64,000 nt of DNA, from contig CM051458.1 in assembly GCA_028274465.1 (NCBI GenBank), forward strand, positions 89,114,085 through 89,178,084, read 5' to 3'. Position 1 is the first letter of the stretch. Every line of letters begins with the position of its first letter. The position numbers and the translations under genes were made by a program. Source of the DNA: Plantago ovata (lineage: Eukaryota > Streptophyta > Magnoliopsida > Lamiales > Plantaginaceae). A model generated the notes under the pieces. The model was given only the letters and a program-made list of their open reading frames with translations. It ran no database searches and was not told the DNA's origin. Shown in pieces: positions 33,274 to 45,140 of the stretch.

Positions 33274-36200
33274 TTACATCTGTGGTCCAAGCGGCAATCG
33301 ACTCATAAACTGCTGGTATAACAGGGCCTGATTCGATGAAGCGTTTGAGCCAGAATCTGCAATAGCCTCTGATCTTGGTTCATCTTTTGGCACCATAAGC
33401 GACATGTCATTCATACCATGAGCCTGATGATGATGATGGCCTAAATAGGGATTAACTGGTAACTTGCCTTGGTTCGGTCCCAACCTAGCCATTCCTAAAC
33501 CAGCAAGACCAGACTGATGGTTCATCCCATAGCCAAAAGCAGCACCAGGTCCCAGCTGAGGCCTGTACGAGCCAATTTGGGGCATGTTGCCACGGAGGGG
33601 AGAAGGTTCAGGCCTGTGTATCTGAGTTGAAGCAGCAGAAGAGGCTTGTTGGCTAGAAAATGCTGAACCACCAGAATTCATGTGATTGCTGTTGCGAGCT
33701 GCAGGGACGTCATGATTGTGTTTACCCTCATATGTAGTTATAACCGACTTCAGGTCGTGACAAGCCCTCTCCACATGTTTCCTGACGTTGCAGCCAGTGC
33801 TGGTGCACTTGTAGTAGCTCCTGCGTTGTAACTTTAATGTCAGAAATTGTAACTTTAACTAAGAAAAATGTGAAGCTAAACCAAAATTGTTGTATTCGTT
33901 GCAAAGAATCAGCATGTGGTGAAAACATCAATTACCACAAACAGTGAAGAGTTATGCAACAAGCTTATGCACGTTGGCTGGCTTATGGTGGTGCATTTTA
34001 AAAAACGGATTAGTGCCTTCTGCTCACCTTTTATAAATCACATCATCACATGCTTTTTTTTCAAGCCATACCACTGAAATGTAGCTTATGTTGCAACTAT
34101 ATGGCATTACCAATTTCACAATATTTAGCATATGCTCACAGTATACCACAGTTTTTTAACTCATTACTTATAAGAAAGTGCATGGAGTATATGTATAGCA
34201 ACAAATGAGCAAAAGACCGACCTTGGATTTGGATTTCCTTTGACAACTTTCTGTCCATATTTACGCCAACGATAACCATCATCTAGTATGTCCACCTCAC
34301 TGGTCGTCTGGACGACAACTCTAGGTTCCCTTATAGCTCTGCTTGCACCGGTCAGATCAGAAGCATAAGATTCAAGTTTCCTACAATAACACAAATTTGA
34401 GGACACACATAAAGTCAATTTCAGAGCACTGCGTCAATATGAAGTAGAAATATTTCAAAGAAAAACGGACCTTCTCTTTGATTCTGATTCGTCCCCTTCT
34501 CCATCACAACCTAACGAGGCACTTCCATGTGTAGCTCGATCTTCATCATCCTCATCATTTGAGAAGGCAGAAGATCCATCTGCACCATCCACTGTCTCAT
34601 ATTTCACGCCACTTTGGCCCTGAAAATTAGCCGCTCCATTACTGTAGTCTTCACTTCCTTTCTGCATATTTGACCAAGGGAGGCCACCATTTGCATCAGT
34701 CCCAATTTGTTCAGAACTGAGTTGCATTTCACCAGGTGGACCCGATGACCCAACAGCTGATTTGCGACTAGGAGGAGGTTTTGGGTGGTTATGGTTTCCC
34801 TTGTAGATTATTTCGGTAATATGACCTTCATGAGAACGTTCAACTTTTTTCTTCACAGGGCAGTTCGAGTGTGTGCACTTGTAATAACTTCGAGGGTACT
34901 CACTTCCTTTCACTTGTTTCTGCCCATATTTTCTCCAATTATAACCATCCTCAGCTGGGCCATTACCAACACTGGCATCCCCACTGGCTCGTTGCTCCCC
35001 ATCATCCTCATGTGATTCATCAAGGGGTGGAGAATGTTCAGTAGCAGTTACGGCATTATATGTGTTCTCTGCATTGTGACTGTTGTCTCTGTTCATTTCT
35101 ACATGTGATTCAGAGAAATTTGCTTGTTGAAACATAGCACCATGGTTTTGGGATTGCGAGTGAGGCCCTAAACTTTGATTTGTAACCTGAGTGTTTGAAG
35201 GAAAAGAAAAGCCAACTGTAGAATATGACTCTTGAGTGAAACCAGAACGATTTACCTGTCCATTGAGAACACAAAGCAGTGTAAAATAATATAGTCAAAC
35301 TTGACAGGAAAGGGGATTTTTACAGCATCAGCCAAGAATGCAGAACTAATGGAATAACATCTCTTAATATATGCAACTAGTTCCAAAAAATTATCTCCTG
35401 CAATTTAGAATCCACTCTTGTTTTCAGAAACTCTGCACCCAAACCACTTTCTTTCCAAATTGAAATCTCTTCGAAGGTTTTGGCTTTTTATTGAACTAAA
35501 ACATTCTAAATTTGGAAGGAAACTGGTTTGGGATGGCCTTTCATAATGCATGTGGAATATTTTGCATCAAAATTAGAAGTTGGGTATTGGATAAGAGTTG
35601 CATATAAGATGAGAACCATGCATTTTCACCCACGCACACAGAGTTAAGAGGATATTTTACATTGTTAACCGTGCTAAAATAAGGGAATGAACTAGCTCCA
35701 GCAACAGGTTTGAATGCAAATGATGAATCGTTGGGATCTTCATGAGTACTCTCCTTTCCCTGATCAGAATCATCTGTAACTAATATAGGGTTCTGGTTGT
35801 TGGCACTCATAGCAAGACAAAATTTTCCAGTCGTTGGAGATGGCAGAACCTGTAGAAAGTAAAACGGACCCATTAATTGAATAAGGTCATTATACAGAAA
35901 ATACCTGAATATACATGGGGAAGAAAAATGCATAAGAAAGCAGCTTTTACATAATAGAAGTGCATCTATGTGGATCTTCATTGCATATGGATCAAAACAT
36001 AAAATTTCAATAAAAGCCATACTATTATTTAGCAGGTAATCACTCAAGATATGCAATGTGCCAATGTCACACGCTGGCAGAGCCAACAATTATGTTTACC
36101 TGTGTGAAGTTCAAACTAGATAATAACTCTAACTTAGCGAAGAGGACACATAAAGCTAGAGTTTATTATATAACCAAGACAGCTAAAGTGTTTTAACAAA

Positions 36201-37016
36201 ATTGAGGCCCATGAAAATTTACTCTGTGTGCCTGAGGTGAACTAGGAAAGGAAACTAAACAGAACATATAGTTTTCAATTCCTTTTAAGATAGGGTTGCC
36301 TGGGGCTCAAGGAAGATCATTGTAAGTTGACCTATAAGCCTCATTTACTTATTCCATGCTCGAGAAGCTCCTATCCAGCTATCCAATGATTTTATGCCCA
36401 AAGTAATAGGTTCATGCTTTACACTCAAAAGAAAAATATACACCATAAACCAGTGATATTAGTTATGTCCACAAAATAGAAGTTTCTACCATGCCCTATC
36501 AAAAGATTAGTAAATGTGTACTTCTATTAAGAAAAAAAAAAAAAAAAAAGAAAGTTCAACTCATATAGTTAAGAACCATACCAGTGAATTAGTGAGGAAA
36601 ACAGGAGACTCGAGCAGAATACTAGGGCTTCCTGCCAAAGATACTGCAACACCTGGTGATCCAATTTCCAAGTCGGTAGAAAGGTCCGCAGGTCTGATGC
36701 TTCCCGTATTCAATTTTGGTGCATTAAAACCAGCTCTCCTCTCCATAAGACCTCCACGGTAGCTAGCTTTAGGTTCAGCAGGAGCATTTGGGTTGCTTTC
36801 TTCATTACCTTCCGCACTAGTATGATTTTGGTCCTTCTGATCAGCATTACCAAACATACCGTGCCCTTCAGGGCCTGGAAAAAGGTTCATGTTCATATTT
36901 TCACCACCAGAGCCAGCATTATCATCACTTGTAATTGATGAAAAAATGGTTCTTGGACTGGGGGTTGGAGGCATCATCCAATCTCCCATAGCAACATGAT
37001 CATCAAATCCAACCAT
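33274..37016 (-). CDS. WRKY2: Group I WRKY transcription factor, WRKY2 type
   Basis: Five coding exons (37016-36582, 35849-35661, 35255-34471, 34380-34222, 33820-33274) join in phase to 704 residues. Two WRKYGQK heptads lie at about 315-321 and 508-514. Each is followed by a C2H2-type zinc site (C-x4-C-x22-HNH and C-x4-C-x23-HNH), which defines group I; such factors bind W-box DNA in the nucleus. The intron after PNPR inside the second WRKY domain is at the conserved position. The N-terminus ([20 protein letters not shown], then [10 protein letters not shown] and LPSPTTGKF) matches the WRKY2/SUSIBA2-like subgroup and holds Ser/Thr-Pro sites of the kind phosphorylated by MAP kinases in this group. 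The C-terminus ends [11 protein letters not shown]. Length is close to Arabidopsis WRKY2 as I recall it. The orthology is family inference. Confidence 0.95.
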
Positions 37017-38300
37017 GACAAAGTCAAGCCTTGTTCAGTAATCAGTCAGTTCACAAGGAGCACAAAGACAACCTGAAATATCCTGCTATAACAAGGATTT
37101 CCAATCAGACTCAATCAACTCACATATTCGAAACAATAACGGTTCAATAATTTTCAGAAATCAAACTAAAGGCAGAGCAAAACCTCTCCTATTTTCTTTA
37201 TCTGTGTCTAAATGAAGCATCATCAACACATTCCAACCAGTAGTATTATTAATTAAGTGGATATCAAAGAGAGATAAGATAAAGTTAGCGTAAGACAGAA
37301 ACAAACAGTAGATTAAAGCAAAAGGTAAAGGGAGAGAAAACCTCCAGATGGTCAAGAAAAGAAAACATTTCTTTCATATTGGTGGAAACAACCAAACAAT
37401 CAAACCTTATAGGCCTATAACACTTTCATATCCCTCAAACATAATTTTTTTTCCCCTTTCCATGTGAGAGGTCTAAAGTAAAATTCACCAATCAGCAAGG
37501 AGTAGTCAGTTCCCAATCAAAGATATAGCTGCATGGCAAAGCTCAGTACAGAGAACTGTTGTCACTTACAAGCAAAAAAAAAAACAATTCTTTAATGTTT
37601 TTTTACAAAGATCAAATAGGCCTTGCCAATTAAAGTAAAAAATCTTGGTATAAATTCGAGAGGCTAAATTCTTGAAACTCCACCGAATCAAAGATCTAAC
37701 CAATTGGGGAAAAACACCACTTTTGTACCACACAGACCATTAATGACTGAAACTAAAACCAGCAAAAGTCCCAGAAAAGAAAACAACAAATAAAAAATAA
37801 ATCTTGAGCTAGATAACACAGTCACACACAGCTCAACAATTCCAGTACAACACCAATGATTAGAAATGATTACAAAGGATTTATAAGTGACATAAAAAAC
37901 AGACACAAATGAAAATCAGACGAGACCAGACCAGACCTTTTGTTGTTGTTTCTCTTGAAATGGGAGTTTATTTTTTAATCGGAATGTTGGTTGTGGGAAT
38001 GAGAAAGGACAGAAGAAGAGTGAGAAGTGGGTGTTGTGAATTTGAGTAGGGAAGAAGGAGAATGAGAGAGAGAGAGAGAGTGAAAACTGGGTTTGGTTCA
38101 GAGGAAGAAGCCCAATAATGGGTAAAGAGAAAGAGAAGAAATGATTGTGGGGTTTGTTTGGATGTTCGTTTTTGGGATTCTTTTGTTTTGGAAACATAGT
38201 AGTGAGAGAAACAGACTGACAAATCAAATACTACTCTCATAAACTAGGTAGTAGGATGAGAGAGAAAGAAGGATGTATACTTGCTTGCTGGGGAATGGGT
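37017..38300 (-). promoter_or_regulatory. 5' UTR, leader intron and promoter region of the WRKY gene
   Basis: On the minus strand, ATATTTCAG at about 37073-37081 is a good acceptor for a leader exon of about 55 bases before the ATG. Bases 38000-38240 are rich in CT on that strand, including a (CT)n run at about 38064-38080, as often seen near plant transcription starts. No TATA box was fixed. Confidence 0.4.
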
Positions 38301-40173
38301 CTGCCAGTTAAGGCCCTTTTGCCACATTTGCCATCTTTGACCAGCCAATCAGACACTGCCTTTCTATTCCCGAGCAGGGCCACTCTTGTCTTTTCAGTTG
38401 CTATAACTTTCATTTTTGGCTGCTGTTGGGTTTATCCAGAAAACGTATATCCACCGTTCCAATGAGTTCTCTACGTTTTAACTAGAATTCCAGAGTTAAA
38501 AAATATGTAACGTATGATTTGGTCGAAAATTCGAAGACACACATACGATTGAGGGTAAAGTATATTCAGTGAAGGATATGTACTAGTTTATGAAATCAAC
38601 GTATCACTAGGGGAGAGCAGTACAAGGCTAACTGCATCAACCTATCGAGCAAGGCCATGTTGAATCAATTTGAAAATACATGTTTCAGTTCTGTTTGTAT
38701 TTACATAGTTACTTTAAATAAGTTCAGTTCAATTCGATGCAATTCTTTTTTAAACTGAATCAAACAGAGCTCAAGTCTCGAACCATTACGAATTGTACTC
38801 AAATGGATTATATTTTTCAATCTATCTTTAGGTACAGTTTTTTTCAAATGTTTTGTTGAGTTGTACTATCGTACTTTCATATATATATGCAAACTCAAAT
38901 GTACGACAATTTAACGCACTTGCACAATTCGCATGCGAATGATGATTGTTTTTATCGATTTATTGGATTTATTGAGAAAAACATATATTTGTTTAGTATT
39001 TATTATTCTTTTTCTCTGTAAAGAATCTACTACTAGTTAATAAGTAAAATTAAGTTAATGAAATGCCCATAATTATTTTTTTTAAATTGTAATTTAAAAA
39101 TAAATTTGTAGTCAAATTCAACTTAGAAATTAATTAAAAAGTTTCGGTAGTAATTATTGAGTAATTTATGCCTTTCACAGTTTCACTGTAGGTATATTAT
39201 TACAGTCCTGTGAGTTTATCAATGCACACATTAAAAATAATAACATGGGGTTGTATGTCATTAATAAATTTAAATAATAAAAAGAAATATAAAATCTTAT
39301 AACTGCACTGAGTCACTGACACTAAAATAGGCCATTAATTTGTTGTTATTGGTTGTTGGCGTAATAATTGGGGTGAGCAGAATTATTGGGTGGATTTAAT
39401 TTTTACAAACCAGCAACATTAAATTAGAGTCTGGAGGCGGTAAAATGTTGAACGCGCGAGCCTAACGGCTTGATTGTAGTTGGGTAATTAAAGTATATGA
39501 TATGGTAAGTTCCGATAAATTTGGCAATCTGTAAACGTTATAGCACAAGTTCAAAAAAGATCATTTTTATCATCCCACAAATCTTTTAATTTCATTTTTA
39601 GATATTTTTTTTACTTCCTTAAAGGGCCATATTTAATTCATTTATAATATACAGTAAATTTCAATGAACGAAAATTTAAATCGAACTAAAAACTTTTTTT
39701 TTTCTTTTTTAAATAAGAATCGAAGGAAGTCTTATCGTGTCTTCCAAAGCTAAGAGTCTAAGACAGTACTACTTCACAATCATGACCCCCGATCATTAGT
39801 CATTTGAAAACCAATCCCCTGAGTTGGCTTGGTTATTCATGATGGACTACTGGTGTGCCCAAATTAATTATTTTAAATATAATCAAAGAGACGTTATAGT
39901 TTGAAAACTTGAACTCGGGGTCGAATATTTCAAGAAATTAATCAGCTTAAAACAAGTAAGCTTCACCGAACATGCAACTGGGGTATTTTATGGTTTTTGA
40001 AACTCTTTCAAAACATCATTCAAATTGTAAACCAATCACGCAACTAAACATCAGTTGAGATCAACACACACCAAGGGAGCAATGTATATAAAGTGATTGG
40101 TTTTAACGCACACCAAGGAGGCAATGCTTACCGGCAGTAAGTTTTCCTACGGGTTTAAGTAGACCTTCGAATT
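38301..40173. other. Intergenic, nothing recognised
   Basis: AT-rich DNA with short frames only. Two short near-repeats (CACACCAAGG(G/A)(A/G)GCAATG) occur at about 40068 and 40111. Confidence 0.5.
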
Positions 40174-40453
40174 AGGAATTTGTCGGCGCAGCTTGCGGTC
40201 AAGGGTAGTCACTCCTTGAGCACTCACAAGAGACAGCCGAACAAGTATATATGAAGCAAATATTGAATCAGGGATCTGTTGGTGTAGCATGCGGTCAAGG
40301 GTACGTAGTCACTCCTTGAGCAGTCACAAGGGACATTGAAAATAAGTATGAATCCAATATTGAATAAGGAATCCGTTGGTGTAGCCTGCGGTCAAGGATC
40401 GTCACTTCTTTCAGCACTCACAAAGGACAACGGAACAATTATGAATCAACAAT
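40174..40453 (+). repeat. Three-copy tandem repeat, period about 97
   Basis: Copies begin near 40174, 40270 and 40367 with AGGAATTTGTCGGCGCAG, AGGGATCTGTTGGTGTAGC and AGGAATCCGTTGGTGTAGCC. Each continues GCGGTCAAGG..GTCAC..GAGCA.TCACAA..GACA. Copies differ by substitutions and small indels. Confidence 0.75.
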
Positions 40454-40974
40454 GATTAGAGTATTCCCTATTGTATATCCGTGTTAATAACGATCTACTT
40501 TGTATGAAGGCACTTCTGTTCGTTCGGACCAGTCCACATATAAACTCTACTTTGGGATTACTTGAAATGATCAAAGTGGTCTATATGGAATTGAGTTACA
40601 AGATGAATGGAACTAATCGAGACTAGTTACAGTACTGGAAAACAATCAAAATATAGGGGGAGTCGGGGAGATGTGAAAATGCCCAAATTGGAACCATTAA
40701 TCATACGGTGGCTCATTAATCATGTTCTCAGTCATCAGTTCACTTCATTCTATGAAACAAACATAATCTCCGGAATTTCTTGAATTGAACACCGGCTCTG
40801 AATTGGAACCATAAACTTATAGTAAGTTGTTTATTCCATATCGATTACTACTACATATCTTTATGGAGTTTTGACCGTAATAGTGTTGCGAAGCCTTAGG
40901 CAGGCGGTTTCTTACAGTACAAATACGGATGTCATTTAACCATTGTCCTTACTATTTTGTTACTAATAGTTCTA
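40454..40974. other. Intergenic, nothing recognised
   Basis: Non-coding spacer with no feature seen. Confidence 0.5.
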
Positions 40975-40983
40975 GAATAGAAG

Positions 40984-42118
40984 ACATAATTACTTTTGAT
41001 ACCCCCACTAAACAACTACTTTTCATCTTAGTCCATCTATCGCGGAAAATTACAAATAAACCCAAGTCACCGTCCGGCATTGACTCCGGCGCCCTCTCTC
41101 TCCTCAAAACTTACTAACCAAACACGCCCTTATGTCTAAATTACTGTTTTTGTCTTTTCCTCTTTCTTTTTTCTTTTTTCTATTTTTCTTTTTCCTTTTT
41201 ACCATCAACATCTTTTTTCTTTTTTCTATTTTCCTCTTTTTCTCTTTCTTTTTTCCATTTGCAAATCGAAGACTCCGATCTGCAAATCGGAGCAGACACT
41301 CTGCTCCGATCACTGCTGCAGATCGGAGCAGAGCTGCTCCGCTCCGATCTGCAGATCGGAGCAGACTCTGCTCCGATATCGGAGCAGAGCTGCTCCGCTC
41401 CGATTTGCAGATTGGAGCAGCTCTGCTCCGATCTGCAAATCGGAGATCTTGAACGGAGCAGACACTCTGCTCCGTTCAAGATCGGAGCAAAGCTGCTCCG
41501 CTCCGATTTGCAGATCGGAGCAGATCTGATTTGCAGATCGGAGCAGCTCTGCTCCGATCTGCAAATCGGAGCAGAACTTTGCTCCGATCTGTAAATCGGA
41601 GCAGAACTCTGCTCCGACTTTGATCGGAGAATCGGAGCAGAGCAGAGCTGCTCCGATTTTCCGATTGCTGCTCCGATCTCAGCAAATCGGAGCAGCTGTG
41701 ATTTTTTTATTAATTAATTAATTTATTTTTTAGCTTTTTTCATTTTGTTTTATTGTTTTCTCATTTTTTTATTCATAATAATTCTAAGGGCTTGTTTACA
41801 AATAGTTTTGTGGACTATTTTGAATTATAGTTAAATTATGTGTGTTAATTTTTAAATATTTTGTGTCAATATTGTAAACATTAAAATATTTGGGTAAATG
41901 TGTAATAAATGAAACTTCATGTTGTTTGGAATAATTCAGAATTATAAATTCCGGCGAGGGCGAAAAGGTCATTTCCAAGGCTTAGAGCGCCGAAAGTCAA
42001 AGTCGTGGGTTAATCTGTAATTACGTTTGTATAGCAGGGGAAGATTACGTAATAAAAAATATAGATGGACTAATCTGTAATAGCGGAAAATAGCAGGGGT
42101 ACCAAAAGTAATTTGCCC
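40984..42118. mobile_element. Mutator-type non-autonomous element E3 with palindromic core
   Basis: The left end GACATAATTACTTTTGATAC and CCCC mirrors the right end (inverted: GGGCAAATTACTTTTGGTAC and CCCT). Both ends contain iterated ATTAC..ACCCC and TTAGTCCATCTAT words like E1 and E2. Flanks AGAATAGAA (40975-40983) and ATAGTAGAA (42119-42127) agree at 7 of 9 bases, an eroded target duplication. The core is bounded by ACCAAACACGCCCTTA and CTAAGGGCTTGTTT. No transposase is present. Confidence 0.7.
41262..41700. repeat. Dense GATCGGAGCAG/CTGCTCCGATC palindrome array
   Basis: About 440 bases consist almost entirely of the words ATCGGAGCAG and CTGCTCCGAT and short linkers (GATCTGCAAATC), alternating so that nearly every unit is self-complementary. 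The array can form many hairpins or one long irregular one. Frames on both strands read translated repeats (CSDLQIGAE, LRSANRSRAA) and are not genes. Confidence 0.9.
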
Positions 42119-42127
42119 ATAGTAGAA

Positions 42128-45100
42128 TTATTTTTATTACAATGTACTAGCCTACTAGGACTAGTAGTTCAAGAAAGAATAACACCGGAGCCCCCAAGAA
42201 ACATGTTGTCATAACTTATTATGTAATAAAATCGTCCCAAATATTAGCGATTTGTTTAACAATGTTAATTAATATAAGATCAATAAACAAACACGTACTT
42301 AGGACGATATAAAGCTAAGTATACTTGAAGCAATTGTAAGAACCAGATTGAACGCAAAAATGAAAATGATTAATAGCCGTCTAAGTGTCCGGATATGGTG
42401 TGCAAAGTGACAAAAAGCAGAACCCTTTTGCCAAAATTGCATACTTCTACTTTGATTTTGGACCATTTATTTGGAACCATTTGCTTAGCCATCTATGCAT
42501 CTTTCACACAGATTCCCTGTCTTCTTTTTTCATATTAAATTCCACAAATTATGCTCTAATTTGATGCATTAGAAATTTAGAATTTTACTCCATTTCTCTC
42601 CGGGTAATTTGTATTGTTTTTTTTATCAATCTGAATTTGTTGAGAAACTGTCGGCACCTCTACTAGCAGTTGGTTTCCGTTCACAGTCTAATGGTGATGC
42701 TTAAATGTTCATTAAAAAATATTCAGATTCCAAAAAAAAAAAAAAAAAAAAAAAGGTATATATTTTACATATGGGTTTGAGATAGGTTTACGAGAAGTTA
42801 AAATAAAACATTTACGGTTAGAGCTAGTTATCCGTATATAAGGTGCAAGTGTGGGAATATTTTATAAATATTGATGTACAATATGATCGGTATGGATACA
42901 ATATCCATGAACGGTTGTAATGATAGTAAGGTGAGACTAAGAAGATATGATGGATCATTATCATTATATCACTAATCTTCTTCATGATCATCAATCAATG
43001 GATTATGGATTGCAAATTGAAATTAGTACATATACAACCTCCGAGATTTCCGAAGGTACAGTAATAAACTGTCCTAAACAAATTGCGAAGCATAATAATT
43101 CATTCTAAGAAACTTTTCATAACAATCGATGACATGACGTCCTCAATTTGCTGTCCTAGTCAAATTACTCGCTTAAAATCAAAACTCAAAAGTAAAGTTG
43201 TTGCACTCATTTCATTGTCTTGTCCTCACCTGACCCCTCCTCACTAGAAAATAGAAATGGGCCTCCAGCGATATTTCGATCTCATTCTACTAGACTCTAG
43301 ACCAAGAAACTTCCAATGGGGTTATGGAAACTGGAAAATTGATGTAAACTTTGTGCCTTACTGGAGTAGTAATTAATACAGTACTATATATTCTTCCAAG
43401 TATTAGATTCTAAGGACTTCATCTTTCCAAAAACTTAGGTGGGATGATCTTCTTGCGTTGCGGATGGTGCTTTTATGCCTATTGTATTTCGGTTTGGCCT
43501 TCTGTAGGTTCTTGTAAGCTTTACGATCATCGTCCGTGCTCCTTTTTCATAAATAATTAAAAACTTTGTAAACATGTTAACAAAAGAAGAAAAAATCTCT
43601 CCAATTCATTATGAGCGTCACCTTTCTTGCAAACGATTGTGTGATAAGATGAGAAAATGGTACGCAACAAAGCAACATATATCCAAAGAAATTTCTCCAA
43701 CCAAATTACTATACAATACTATTACTAGCTACAAAGATCCATATTTAGTGCATATTTTAGCAGTCAGAACTACTCCAAGTCTCCAATACACTTCCTTTGA
43801 TCACAACTAGCATATTAGCATATTATTCCCGTCCCACCAATAAATCGTGAACAATAACCATAATACAAAAGAGCCAAATCAACATGAGATGTTTCTCGTC
43901 AACTTATTATCTGCAAAATCCAACAAGTACATTCTTGAGCGCTGGTCTGGCCGTGAAAAATGTGATCAAAATCCCCCAATGTTTAAATATGTAAAAAACT
44001 ATGGGTATATATGTAGATATAATATTCGTCTTGGTATGGGGCTCTTTTGAGATAATTTAAAAAGAAAACCACTCAAATATGGATTTGAATTTATAATGGA
44101 CAATATCATATATACCATTAAATAGATAGTACTGAAGTCAATAACTAAGTGTTTTATCAATTTAAAATAATTTAAAAGATGGAGTGTGTGCACGAATTTG
44201 GATATTATAAGATATTGATGCAAAGAAAGGATGGAGACAATCGAACCCAGCCTTCAAAGTTCAAACCTATGACACCAAAAAAAATTGATATTGAGATTTT
44301 GTAAAATCTAGCCTCATGTCTATCAGCATTGATGATGCCAAAGTTCGGCTTCCATAAAACGAGGCAATAATTCCTGGGTTGGGGGTCCTAGTTGTGATGA
44401 TCGATTTGCCAAGAGATACCTGCAACATGGATACTTTCATTGACAAATGTTTTACCAGGCCGAGTTTGGACTCAATGTATCCGAAGGGATAATAATTGGT
44501 CAGTAGTATGAAATCTCTACTATTATACATTGTAGTAGTATGGACTATGGAGTGGTATATTATAGGTCACACTTTTATAGTGTACTTGCATTATAAACTT
44601 GACTTGATACGTGGTAATAGGACAAGTGATTCTTGTGGGTTTTGTTGTGTTACTTGTGTATTGATAATGGACTATTCGGAAACACATTTCATTAATTTAG
44701 TATTTTTTTTAATGATATCTTTATAATTAAAAAAGTACGAATGCAATTTATTATTATGACATATAAAAATATATGCTTCAACCACAAAAATCATGCATCG
44801 ACCACAAACAAATGACCAATCACTTTACATTGTCAAAGTCGACTTCATTGTTATCATGATCCTTCTTTTTGTTTCACTATAGAACTTGTAACACAATAGG
44901 AAACGAAATAAGCAAGTCTTAGAAAACAATCCCTTGATGAACAAACATAATACGGATGTAAAGAATGTAAAACGATGGATAAATATGAACAATCTAAAAA
45001 GTAAAAAGAAATAAAGAGTAGTAATTTGCAAATGTAAATTTTAGTGTATTGCCGAATACCCACCCCACCCAGATTGAATGGGATATGGTTGAGTTGTAGT

Positions 45101-45140
45101 TGTGCCCTAAAGGAAGTTTGCCCTACCTGTTACTGTGTAG
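42128..45140. other. Intergenic, nothing firmly recognised
   Basis: Three kilobases without a supported gene. It contains a poly(A) run at 42732-42753. The minus strand at about 44290-44470 reads SMKVSMLQVSLGKSIITTRT then PGIIASFYGSRTLASSM, which looks protein-like but cannot be assigned. The last 80 bases are the leader of the F-box gene. Confidence 0.4.

Noticed and set aside
40174..40453. CRISPR-like repeat
   Set aside because: The repeats are contiguous and diverged at about 97 bases without spacers, in a plant nuclear context: a minisatellite.
41104..41685. Several overlapping 60-111 codon frames on both strands
   Set aside because: They are translated GATCGGAGC palindromes; a six-frame-open repeat is expected to do this.
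41262..41700. Similarity of GATCGGAGCAG to the Illumina adapter GATCGGAAGAGC
   Set aside because: The repeat consistently has GGAGCAG, not GGAAGAGC, it alternates with its own complement, and related cores sit in two other transposons. It is genomic, not adapter.
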